A stretch of 21,852 nt of DNA, taken from the NCBI GenBank assembly GCA_047972415.1, contig JBKEAN010000058.1:1-21852 (forward strand). Direction: 5' to 3'. The notes below the pieces were generated by a model that ran no database searches, was not told where the DNA came from, and worked only from the letters and a program-made list of their open reading frames with translations. Shown piece by piece: positions 1-7,382 of the stretch (positions within the stretch are counted from its first letter, which is position 1; each line of letters begins with the position of its first letter). This DNA comes from Mangrovibacterium sp047972415 (GTDB lineage Bacteria > Bacteroidota > Bacteroidia > Bacteroidales > Prolixibacteraceae). A program made the position numbers and the translations under genes.

Positions 1-593
1 CGGTGCGGAACAGATCGTTCGTCGCCGAAATCTTTTGTAGCATCGTTTATTGTAGTCTGGTCGAGCTTTACCAGCCGGGTAGTCGAATTCATCGTAGAGC
101 CGGGCTCGTTAAATCCAATATGGCCGGAACGGCCAATCCCCAAAACCTGAATATCAATGCCACCAACTGCTACAATTTTTGCTTCGTAGGCCGAGCAAAA
201 AGCTGCAACGTCTTCAATTTTCAACGTACCGTCCGGAATATTAACATTCTCAGGCAAAATGTCGATATGACTAAATAAATGTTTGTACATGAAGTGCACA
301 TAGCTCTGTTCGCTTGCCGGATTCATCGGAAAATACTCATCAAGGTTGAACGTGATGACATTTTTGAAGCTCAATCCTTCTTCGCGATGGAGACGAACCA
401 ACTCCTGGTAGATTTTAATTGGAGACGATCCGGTAGCCAAACCCAAAACGGCCATTTTCCCTTCGGCTTGCTTTTGTTTGATCAACGCAGCAATGGTGCC
501 TGCAATTTTTTTTACTGCAACCAATTGATCCTCGACAACATGAATCGGGAGCTTTTCAACGGTTTTTTCGATATAACTTAAGCTGTTACTCAT
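1..593 (-). CDS. nagB: Glucosamine-6-phosphate deaminase, 5' part (cut by window edge)
   Basis: The enzyme converts glucosamine-6-phosphate to fructose-6-phosphate and ammonia in the cytoplasm, the last step of amino-sugar catabolism. The first 197 codons are visible; the gene continues beyond base 1. The ATG is at 593-591. Visible family motifs are the phosphate-binding GLATGSSP (residues 51-58), NLDEYF (83-88, with the catalytic Asp85 equivalent to D72 of E. coli NagB) and GRSGHIGFNEPG (154-165, with the active-site His). The residue matching E. coli D141 is Ser here (RSGH instead of NDGH). From memory, Bacteroidota NagB proteins often have such a variant and are often about 650 residues long with an LmbE-like C-terminal domain, but the cut prevents checking. 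It is transcribed divergently from the glycosidase operon, with operator-like repeats upstream. Family assignment is firm; the exact substrate is inferred. Confidence 0.9.
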   Translation of the reverse strand, partial: MSNSLSYIEKTVEKLPIHVVEDQLVAVKKIAGTIAALIKQKQAEGKMAVLGLATGSSPIKIYQELVRLHREEGLSFKNVITFNLDEYFPMNPASEQSYVHFMYKHLFSHIDILPENVNIPDGTLKIEDVAAFCSAYEAKIVAVGGIDIQVLGIGRSGHIGFNEPGSTMNSTTRLVKLDQTTINDATKDFGDERSVPH

Positions 594-646
594 ATTAGTG
601 ATTTATTAAAACTCTAGAAATAGGCTCATCTTTATTTAGAACTTTT

Positions 647-654
647 CAAAACTA
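647..654 (-). promoter_or_regulatory. Candidate -7 box for nagB (proximal)
   Basis: Read on the minus strand this is TAGTTTTG, matching the Bacteroidota -7 consensus TAnnTTTG, about 55 bases upstream of the nagB ATG. The upstream -33 match is weak (TTG on the minus strand at 677-679, spacer 22). Confidence 0.35.
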
Positions 655-693
655 AGGATATTTTCTTCAAACAATTCAATTTTTATCAAAAAA

Positions 694-707
694 TGTGTCC
701 GCACACA
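694..707. promoter_or_regulatory. Operator-like palindrome, site 1
   Basis: The sequence is TGTGTCCGCACACA. With one extra base on each side (693-708) it pairs as a palindrome around a central CG with a single mismatched pair. A central CG in such a palindrome is common for LacI-family operators, so a LacI-type repressor is plausible but unproven. Confidence 0.55.
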
Positions 708-726
708 TGAAAATTAACAGTATTGG

Positions 727-740
727 AGTGTCCGCACACA
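727..740. promoter_or_regulatory. Operator-like palindrome, site 2
   Basis: The sequence AGTGTCCGCACACA matches site 1 at 13 of 14 bases. Its centre is 33 bp from that of site 1, close to three helical turns. It abuts the distal nagB -7 candidate. Confidence 0.55.
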
Positions 741-748
741 CAAAGTTA
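741..748 (-). promoter_or_regulatory. Candidate -7 box for nagB (distal, adjoining an operator-like site)
   Basis: Read on the minus strand this is TAACTTTG, a full match to TAnnTTTG. The operator-like 14-mer at 727-740 starts directly downstream of it, where transcription would begin. That is a typical position for repression. No good -33 element is seen. Confidence 0.4.
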
Positions 749-764
749 TAAACCCGATAAAATA

Positions 765-778
765 GATCTGCGGACAAT
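765..778. promoter_or_regulatory. Weak operator-like site 3
   Basis: This contains TGCGGACA, the reverse complement of the core shared by sites 1 and 2. It matches the reverse-complement motif at about 9 of 14 bases, so it may be a half site or chance. Confidence 0.25.
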
Positions 779-1299
779 TTCTTCACGCTTTATTGTGTTT
801 TCAAAAACGCGGTTCAATGTCTTATACGTTTAAAACCTGCAGCTTGATAAAAATCAACTAAAACTCACATAAAATACAATGATAACTAGCAAATTATAAA
901 AACTAAACGATAACAACCGTTTATTTAGGGAATCAAATTATACCAGCCTGGTCATTCAAATTATTCAACGTTTTGTGTCACGCTAAAATCAGCCCCTCAT
1001 TTTCAAAATAACATTTGTGTCGCAACAGCAAAAAACAACTATCCCTACTGCTTTGTTGACGGCCTACAATGCAGCTCATAGCATTAAACACCAAGGTGAA
1101 CGAAACTGAATTGAAAGCAACAACCCAAACGCGCAACCTCCTCTGAATTACGATCTCCCCAGCTTCGAAGCTATTAACAAAAACACTGTTATCCAGCAAC
1201 TAGAGAACGCATCAACGTAAAGTATTTACCTGTAGATTAAGCTCCTTTCTATTTTTTTTATATATTCAAACTAAAATGAGTTGAAAAATTGGCATTAAA

Positions 1300-1313
1300 T
1301 GTGTGCGCAAACA
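1300..1313. promoter_or_regulatory. Operator-like palindrome, site 4 (fucosidase operon promoter)
   Basis: TGTGTGCGCAAACA matches the reverse complement of site 1 at 12 of 14 bases. It ends one base before the -7 box at 1315-1322, so a bound regulator would sit between the -33 and -7 regions. This is the expected geometry for a repressor. Confidence 0.5.
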
Positions 1314-1314
1314 C

Positions 1315-1322
1315 TATATTTG
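1315..1322 (+). promoter_or_regulatory. Candidate -7 box of the glycosidase operon
   Basis: TATATTTG fits the Bacteroidota consensus TAnnTTTG exactly. A TTGG at 1289-1292 could serve as the -33 element with a 22-bp spacer. The predicted leader to the first ATG (1464) is about 135 nt. Confidence 0.5.
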
Positions 1323-1463
1323 TAAAGTCATGTTTTATTCGCCAATCAATCCAACGGTTGAACATGATGGAAACACAAGGCACCTAATTGTTTTTCTGAA
1401 TATTCAAGCTTCGCTGTCAGAATCGGAAAAGCGGCACAATTGACTAATTTGAAACAATAATAA

Positions 1464-2903
1464 ATGAATAAGCTATTCTGTTCCCTCCTTATTGCCATTG
1501 CCAGTTTGGGTACTGTTAATGCCCAGCAACAAGGCGTCCACCCTCAGTCCCACGAGTACATCTGGCCAACCGATCCGGAAGTCAGAACGAAGCTTGACAA
1601 CTGGCAGGATTTAAAATTTGGTATGATTATACACTGGGGGCTTTATGCTGTCCCCGGAATTATTGAATCATGGTCGATTTGCTCCGAGGACTGGATTAAC
1701 CGCCCGGACAGCACAACTTACGAGCAGTACAAAAGGTGGTATTGGGATTTAAGCAACCAGTTTAACCCGGTCAACTTTAACCCTGAACAGTGGGCACAAA
1801 CCGCAACGGATGCAGGCATGAAATACTTGGTATTTACAACCAAGCACCACGACGGGTTTGCCATGTGGGACACTCAACAAAGCGATTTCAAAATTACAGC
1901 CGGGCCTTTTGCCAACAACCCGCGTGCCGATGTGGCCAAATACATTTTTGAGGCTTTTCGAAACAAAGGGATGTGGATTGGCGCTTATTTTTCGAAACCC
2001 GACTGGCACTCGCAGGATTTTTGGTGGGATAAATATGCCACACCAAACCGCAACGTAAACTACGACATCCGCAAATTCCCGGAACGTTGGCAGCACTATA
2101 AAAATTTCACGTACAACCAAATGAGCGAACTGTTGCACAACTATGGAGCGGTTGATATTTTGTGGCTCGACGGTGGATGGGTACGTCCGAAGGAAACAGT
2201 AAACGAAGAAGTTCTTTCGTGGGGCGCGCCAATTCCAGATTGGGATCAAAAAATTGATATGCCTAAAATAGCCAGCATGGCCCGCGAAGCACAACCCGGT
2301 ATCCTGATTGTTGATCGCACCGTTCACGGCCCCTATGAAAATTACCAGACACCGGAACGCAGTATCCCTGCCAAACAGCTTCCCTACCCTTGGGAAAGTT
2401 GCATTACCCTGAACAACAACTGGGGCTGGGTGCCGAACGACCCTTACAAATCGACCAACCGGGTGGTTCACGATTTGGTTGAAATTGTGGCCAAAGGCGG
2501 TAGTTTACTTTTGGGTGTCGGCCCAAAGCCGGATGGTACAATGGATCAAGCGGCAATTGACCGTCTGGAAGAGATTGGCCAATGGATGAACGCCAACGGA
2601 AAGGCAATTTATAATACCCGGATTACCCCGGTTTATAACGAAGGAAATGTGTTTTTCACAGCAGGGAAAACTGGCGAAATGTATGCCATTGCACGCCTTG
2701 CCGAAGGTGCTGATATTCCGGCAACCATTTCGTGGAAAGGAAACCTGCCCCAAAAAGGAAGCAAAATGACCCTGCTTTCGGGCAACCAAAAAGTAAGCTG
2801 GAAACTTGTGAACGGCGAGGTTGTGGTTTCAATCCCGAAATCGTTTCGCGTAAGTCACAAAGGCTATCCTGCATTAAGCTTTCAATATACCGCAACCAAC
2901 TAA
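1464..2903 (+). CDS. GH29 alpha-L-fucosidase, exported
   Basis: This 479-residue protein removes terminal alpha-L-fucose from glycans, by retaining hydrolysis. An N-terminal signal peptide (about residues 1-20, ending VNA) with no lipobox cysteine predicts a soluble periplasmic enzyme. GH29 hallmarks are KFGMIIHWG (51-59), KHHDGF (127-132) and WLDGGW (234-239), where Asp236 is the expected nucleophile. A small beta-sandwich domain follows from about 390. The length and WLDGGW motif suggest the broad-specificity GH29-A type, but linkage preference cannot be read from sequence. It is the first gene of the operon, and the next gene starts 11 bases after its stop. A long reverse-strand frame inside it is only a codon-bias shadow. 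Confidence 0.93.
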   Translation: MNKLFCSLLIAIASLGTVNAQQQGVHPQSHEYIWPTDPEVRTKLDNWQDLKFGMIIHWGLYAVPGIIESWSICSEDWINRPDSTTYEQYKRWYWDLSNQFNPVNFNPEQWAQTATDAGMKYLVFTTKHHDGFAMWDTQQSDFKITAGPFANNPRADVAKYIFEAFRNKGMWIGAYFSKPDWHSQDFWWDKYATPNRNVNYDIRKFPERWQHYKNFTYNQMSELLHNYGAVDILWLDGGWVRPKETVNEEVLSWGAPIPDWDQKIDMPKIASMAREAQPGILIVDRTVHGPYENYQTPERSIPAKQLPYPWESCITLNNNWGWVPNDPYKSTNRVVHDLVEIVAKGGSLLLGVGPKPDGTMDQAAIDRLEEIGQWMNANGKAIYNTRITPVYNEGNVFFTAGKTGEMYAIARLAEGADIPATISWKGNLPQKGSKMTLLSGNQKVSWKLVNGEVVVSIPKSFRVSHKGYPALSFQYTATN

Positions 2904-2914
2904 TCAAACACGGC

Positions 2915-4372
2915 ATGAATGCAAAAAACCTATTTGCAAAAAGTTTAACGGTACTGGCTTGTGCCCTCGCTGCTTGCCAACCGGCACAGGTAACGGAGCC
3001 TTCGCCCATCGGGCCGGTACCCGACCAACGCCAACTGGCATACCTGGATATGGAGATGAACGCCTTCATCCATTTCACCATTAATACCTTTACAGATAAA
3101 GAATGGGGTTACGGCGATGAGTCGCCCGAACTTTTTAACCCAACTGACTTTGACGCCGACCAATGGGTATCGGCCTTAAAGGATGCTGGGTTCAAAGGGG
3201 TGATCCTCACCTGTAAACACCACGACGGTTTTTGCCTGTGGCCCAGCAAACTTACCGAACACAGCATTGCAAAAAGCCCATTTATGGATGGCAAAGGCGA
3301 TATGGTGAAATCGGTATCCGATGCCTGCAAAAAATACGACATGAAATTTGGCGTGTACTTGTCACCGTGGGATCGGAACCGGGCCGACTATGGGCAGCCT
3401 TCATACATTGATTATTACCGCAACCAACTGAAAGAACTGTTCAGCAACTACGGCCCTGTTTTCGAGATGTGGTTTGATGGGGCAAATGGTGGCGATGGCT
3501 ACTACGGTGGCACACGAGAACGCCGCGAAATTGACCGCCGCAGCTATTACGATTGGCCGGCTACTTTGGAAATGGTTCGCCAAATGCAACCGCAGGTGCT
3601 ATTTTTTAGCGATGGCGGCCCCGACCTGCGCTGGGTTGGCAACGAGCAGGGCCATGTTGACGAAACCAACTGGAACACCATTTCAACCGATACGTTATAT
3701 GCCGGAAAGTCTGGTATTGAAGCGCTGCTTGGAACCGGATCCGAAGATGGCAAACAATGGGTACCAGCCGAGGTTGACGTTTCAATCCGTCCGGGATGGT
3801 TCTACCACGATTCGGAAAACGACAAAGTAAAAACGCCGGAGCAGCTCTTTTCGATTTATATGACTTCGGTTGGACGCGGTTCAAACCTGCTGCTAAATGT
3901 CCCGCCGGATAAGCGCGGCCTGTTCCACGAAAACGATGTCGCGTCGCTGAAAGGCTTTCGCCAATTGCTGGACCAGCGTTTCGGCACCGACCTGGCGCTA
4001 AATGCCAGCGTAAGCGCATCTGAAACAAGAGGCAATGCAAGCCAATTCGCTGCTTCCAAGCTGGTTGATGGCGACAATACAACTTACTGGGCAACCAACG
4101 ATAGTACCCTTTCGGCCAGTTTCGAAATTGAATTGGCTGAACCCAAAACCATCCGCTATGTACAGGTGCAGGAATACATTAAACTTGGGCAACGCGTGAA
4201 AGCCTTTAAAGCAGAAGCTTTTGAAAACGGCGAGTGGCTTGAAATCGGCAAAGGAACCACCATTGGGCACAAACGAATTCTGGAAATTGTTCCGGTAACA
4301 ACGTCAAAAATCAGAATAACGATCGAGGATACAAAAGCTTGTCCCGTTTTATCCAGTGTAAGCCTGTTTTAA
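2915..4372 (+). CDS. GH29 alpha-L-fucosidase lipoprotein with C-terminal F5/8-type domain
   Basis: A second fucosidase of 485 residues. The start at 2915 is chosen because it gives a lipoprotein signal (LAAC, Cys21); the open frame extends upstream to 2732 but overlaps the previous gene. Motifs are KHHDGF (101-106), FEMWFDG (183-189) with nucleophile Asp188, and GRGSNLLLNVPP (320-331). A discoidin-like (F5/8 type C) sugar-binding module fills about residues 360-485. This architecture is typical of GH29-B enzymes, which prefer alpha-1,3/1,4-fucose in branched Lewis-type structures (family knowledge; specificity here is inferred). Residues after the lipid-bearing Cys are QPAQVT, without the acidic run of Bacteroidota surface-export signals, so it probably faces the periplasm. 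Confidence 0.92.
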   Translation: MNAKNLFAKSLTVLACALAACQPAQVTEPSPIGPVPDQRQLAYLDMEMNAFIHFTINTFTDKEWGYGDESPELFNPTDFDADQWVSALKDAGFKGVILTCKHHDGFCLWPSKLTEHSIAKSPFMDGKGDMVKSVSDACKKYDMKFGVYLSPWDRNRADYGQPSYIDYYRNQLKELFSNYGPVFEMWFDGANGGDGYYGGTRERREIDRRSYYDWPATLEMVRQMQPQVLFFSDGGPDLRWVGNEQGHVDETNWNTISTDTLYAGKSGIEALLGTGSEDGKQWVPAEVDVSIRPGWFYHDSENDKVKTPEQLFSIYMTSVGRGSNLLLNVPPDKRGLFHENDVASLKGFRQLLDQRFGTDLALNASVSASETRGNASQFAASKLVDGDNTTYWATNDSTLSASFEIELAEPKTIRYVQVQEYIKLGQRVKAFKAEAFENGEWLEIGKGTTIGHKRILEIVPVTTSKIRITIEDTKACPVLSSVSLF

Positions 4373-4393
4373 AATAACGATAAACTAAAAACA

Positions 4394-6253
4394 ATGAACA
4401 AAAGAAACCGAAACATTTTTGTACTGCTGCTTATGGCTGTATTGCCACTGAGCAATTTTGCGCAAAACGGGAAATTCTCGATTTCCGATGGCGAATTCCG
4501 CCGTAATGGCGAAGCTTTTAAGGTTCACTCGGGCGAAATGCACTATTCACGCATCCCGAAAGAATACTGGAAACAACGCCTTCAGATGATGCGGGGAATG
4601 GGGTTGAACACTGTTGCAACCTACGTATTTTGGAATTACCACGAAACCGCACCCGGAATTTGGGACTTCGAAACAGGCAACAAAAACCTTCGCGAATATA
4701 TAAAAACAGCAGGCGAAGAAGGGCTAAATGTTATTCTTCGCCCCGGCCCTTACGTTTGTGCCGAGTGGGAATTCGGCGGATACCCGTGGTGGCTTCAACA
4801 AAACCCGGAACTTGAAATCCGTACCAACAACCAGGCTTTCCTCGATTCGTGTAAAACCTACCTGCAACATCTTTATAAAGAGGTTGATGGTTTGTTTGCT
4901 TCGCAGGGCGGCCCTATTATTATGGTACAGGGCGAAAATGAATTTGGCTCCTATGTGGCCCAGCGCACCGACATTCCGGCAGAAGAGCACAAAGCTTATA
5001 AAATGGCAATTTTCAACATGCTGAAGGAAACCGGTTTTCCGGAGCCTTTTTTTACATCAGACGGTAGCTGGCTGTTCGAAGGCGGTGCCATTGAGGGTGT
5101 ATTGCCCACAGCAAATGGCGAAGGAAATATTGCCAATTTGAAAAAAGCGGTGGATAAATACAACAATAACCAGGGGCCTTATATGGTTGCCGAGTTTTAT
5201 CCCGGCTGGTTAGACCACTGGGCTGAACCCTTTGTAAAAGTTGAAGCTAAAAACACAGCCAACCAAACAAAAGCCTACCTCGAAAACGGTATCAGTTTCA
5301 ACTTTTATATGGTACATGGCGGAACCAATTTCGCTTTTACCTCGGGTGCCAACTACAATAAAGAGTTCGATATTCAACCCGATATAACCAGTTACGATTA
5401 CGATGCCCCTATTAGCGAAGCTGGCTGGGCAACAACAAAATACATGGCTATTCGTGAACTGATGCAACAATATGCCACCGAAAAACTACCCGAAATACCC
5501 GCACAAATTCCGGTTTCGGCCCTGCCCGAACAAGCAATTACAACCCAAATGGATGTGTTAACCTGGGTTAAAAAGCAAAAACCAGAGGTTGCAGACCAGC
5601 CACTCACATTTGAACAACTAAACCAGGGACACGGCTACGTTCTGTACCGCAAGCGTTTTCAGCAACCGGTAAGCGGCAAACTAAAAATTGAAGGTTTGCG
5701 CGATTATGCCGTAGTGTATATAAACGGAACAAAAGCGGGTGAGCTGAACCGTATTTTCAAAAACTATGAGCTTGAGGTGGATATTCCGTTTAACGGGATG
5801 CTGGAGATTTTGGTTGAAAACATGGGCCGGATTAACTACGGCGCACAGATTGTACACAACACAAAAGGCATCATCTCGCCCGTATACTTGAATGACTTTG
5901 AAATTACCGGCTCGTGGGAAATGTACAGCATGCCCATGAACGAGTGCCCCACCGTAAAAGCCAACAAAGTAGAAACCGGCCGGCCGGTGGTTTACGAATC
6001 GGTTTTCAACCTTGAAAAAACATCAGATACCTTCCTCGACATGAGTAAATGGGGCAAGGGAATCGTATATGTAAACGGTCAAAACATTGGGCGCTACTGG
6101 AAAGTGGGACCGCAGCAAACCCTGTATGTTCCGGGTTGCTGGCTCAATAAGGGCGAAAACAGGATTGTTATTTTTGAACAATTGAACGATACCCCGCAAA
6201 CAAGCCTTCAGTTTACAGACAAACCAGTTTTGGAGCAACTGATGGCCGAATAA
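4394..6253 (+). CDS. GH35 beta-galactosidase, exported
   Basis: This 619-residue enzyme hydrolyses terminal beta-linked galactose. The N-terminus (residues 1-24, ending NFAQ) is a signal peptide. The (beta/alpha)8 barrel spans about 28-350, with RPGPYVCAEWEFGG (116-129), QGENEFG (179-185; Glu183 the acid/base) and VAEFYPGW (265-272; Glu267 the nucleophile). Two beta-sandwich domains follow; the last ends in the conserved NGQNIGRYW region. It lies 21 bases after the second fucosidase and 14 before the next gene, so it is cotranscribed. GH35 enzymes often act on beta-1,3-galactose, which would fit removal of Lewis-a type caps after defucosylation (inference). Confidence 0.94.
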   Translation: MNKRNRNIFVLLLMAVLPLSNFAQNGKFSISDGEFRRNGEAFKVHSGEMHYSRIPKEYWKQRLQMMRGMGLNTVATYVFWNYHETAPGIWDFETGNKNLREYIKTAGEEGLNVILRPGPYVCAEWEFGGYPWWLQQNPELEIRTNNQAFLDSCKTYLQHLYKEVDGLFASQGGPIIMVQGENEFGSYVAQRTDIPAEEHKAYKMAIFNMLKETGFPEPFFTSDGSWLFEGGAIEGVLPTANGEGNIANLKKAVDKYNNNQGPYMVAEFYPGWLDHWAEPFVKVEAKNTANQTKAYLENGISFNFYMVHGGTNFAFTSGANYNKEFDIQPDITSYDYDAPISEAGWATTKYMAIRELMQQYATEKLPEIPAQIPVSALPEQAITTQMDVLTWVKKQKPEVADQPLTFEQLNQGHGYVLYRKRFQQPVSGKLKIEGLRDYAVVYINGTKAGELNRIFKNYELEVDIPFNGMLEILVENMGRINYGAQIVHNTKGIISPVYLNDFEITGSWEMYSMPMNECPTVKANKVETGRPVVYESVFNLEKTSDTFLDMSKWGKGIVYVNGQNIGRYWKVGPQQTLYVPGCWLNKGENRIVIFEQLNDTPQTSLQFTDKPVLEQLMAE

Positions 6254-6267
6254 CAACGAACAAACGA

Positions 6268-7377
6268 ATGATTAATTTTTTTAAGTACTCGCTGGCTATA
6301 GCCTTATTATTTACTGTAACAGCAAGCTTTTCGGCTTCGCCGTGGGAGAAGTATGCCCACTTGTTTTCGCCGGTGCGCAACTATGTTGCCTATAAAACCA
6401 CAAACGAAATAACAATAGACGGGAAGGCCGATGAAGCATCGTGGCGGGCAGCCGCTTGGTCTGATTATTTTGTTGATATTGAAGGCGACAAACAACCGAA
6501 GCCCCTCTACCCTACCCGGATGAAGATGCTGTGGGACACTGAAAACCTTTACATTTTGACAGAGCTTGAAGAGCCCAATATCTGGGCTACCTATGCGCAA
6601 CGCGACCTGATTGTTTACCACGAGAACGACATTGAAGTATTTATTGATGCCAACGGCGACGGGGCTAACTATTTTGAGTTTGAGGTGAATGCCATCAACA
6701 CCCTCTTCGACCTGTTTTTACCCCTGTCGTACCGGGCAGGTGGGGCCCCGCTTATTTCGTACGATGCCCGCAGGTTCACAAGCGCTGTTTCTATTGAAGG
6801 TAGTTTGAACAATGGCAGCGATACCGATAGCAAGTGGTTTGCCGAAATGAAGATTCCTTTTGCCGATTTACAGGTTTGGGACGGAAGCGAAGACCCGAAG
6901 GATGGCACCCAGTGGCGTATCGACTTGTCGCGGGTGAACTGGCAAACCGAATGGGTTGACGGCAAGTACCAAAAGAAAATAACCCCTGAAACAGGAAAAG
7001 CCTACCCCGAATACAACTGGGTTTGGAGCGCGCCGGGTATTATTAGTATGCACGCCCCCGAACGTTACGGCTTGCTGCAATTCGCCGATGTACCGGTGGG
7101 CTCGCAAACGGTGCCGTTTGTTGCCCCGGCCGACCAACCGGTGCGCGATTGCTGTTGGCTGGTTTACTACACGCAAAAGGAGTTTCAATCCAAAAACGGC
7201 CGCTTTGCTGCTACGCTCCGCGAACTGGGAATCCCTGTCGAACTTGAACGCGACGGAAAGCTTTTCAGCATAAAGATGGAAGCGACCAGCCAGCAGTTTA
7301 CCGTTATGTGCAGTTCGTCAGCCGGCCTTAGCTACCGGTTGAATGACGAGGCCGTTATTACAAAGCTGAAACAGTAG
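6268..7377 (+). CDS. Exported CBM9-like carbohydrate-binding protein
   Basis: This protein has 369 residues and a signal peptide (about 1-23, ending FSAS). Residues about 45-270 look like the family 9 carbohydrate-binding module fold: ITIDGKADEASW (48-59), TRMKMLWDTENLYI (83-96), and YHENDIEVFIDANGDG (117-132). The last 90 residues (about 280-369) form a small domain I do not recognise, with CC near the DCCW sequence. No catalytic motif is seen. Such proteins are common in Bacteroidota glycan loci, where they presumably bind oligosaccharide in the periplasm or assist a partner enzyme; the function here is unknown. It is tightly spaced between GH35 and the GHL10-like gene (14 and 5 bases), which indicates cotranscription. 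Confidence 0.8.
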   Translation: MINFFKYSLAIALLFTVTASFSASPWEKYAHLFSPVRNYVAYKTTNEITIDGKADEASWRAAAWSDYFVDIEGDKQPKPLYPTRMKMLWDTENLYILTELEEPNIWATYAQRDLIVYHENDIEVFIDANGDGANYFEFEVNAINTLFDLFLPLSYRAGGAPLISYDARRFTSAVSIEGSLNNGSDTDSKWFAEMKIPFADLQVWDGSEDPKDGTQWRIDLSRVNWQTEWVDGKYQKKITPETGKAYPEYNWVWSAPGIISMHAPERYGLLQFADVPVGSQTVPFVAPADQPVRDCCWLVYYTQKEFQSKNGRFAATLRELGIPVELERDGKLFSIKMEATSQQFTVMCSSSAGLSYRLNDEAVITKLKQ

Positions 7378-7382
7378 AACCG

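Larger units (their letters stand above)
594..1463. other. 870-bp divergent intergenic region
   Basis: This AT-rich region lies between nagB (minus) and the fucosidase operon (plus). It holds operator-like 14-mers at 694-707, 727-740 and 1300-1313, a weaker copy at 765-778, and -7 promoter candidates on both strands. Between about 780 and 1299 I see no convincing gene or RNA. A 73-codon minus-strand frame at 978-1199 has no recognisable sequence and is not called. Confidence 0.7.

Noticed and set aside
978..1199. 73-codon minus-strand open frame in the large intergenic region
   Set aside because: The sequence resembles no family I know, has no ribosome binding site or promoter box, and lies in AT-rich noncoding DNA.
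1749..2471. Long (240-codon) minus-strand frame within the first fucosidase
   Set aside because: It lies wholly inside a well-supported GH29 gene; its composition is that of an antisense shadow.
1464..4372. The two GH29 genes as a recent tandem duplication
   Set aside because: They share only family motifs, differ in domain layout and signal type, and show no extended identity.
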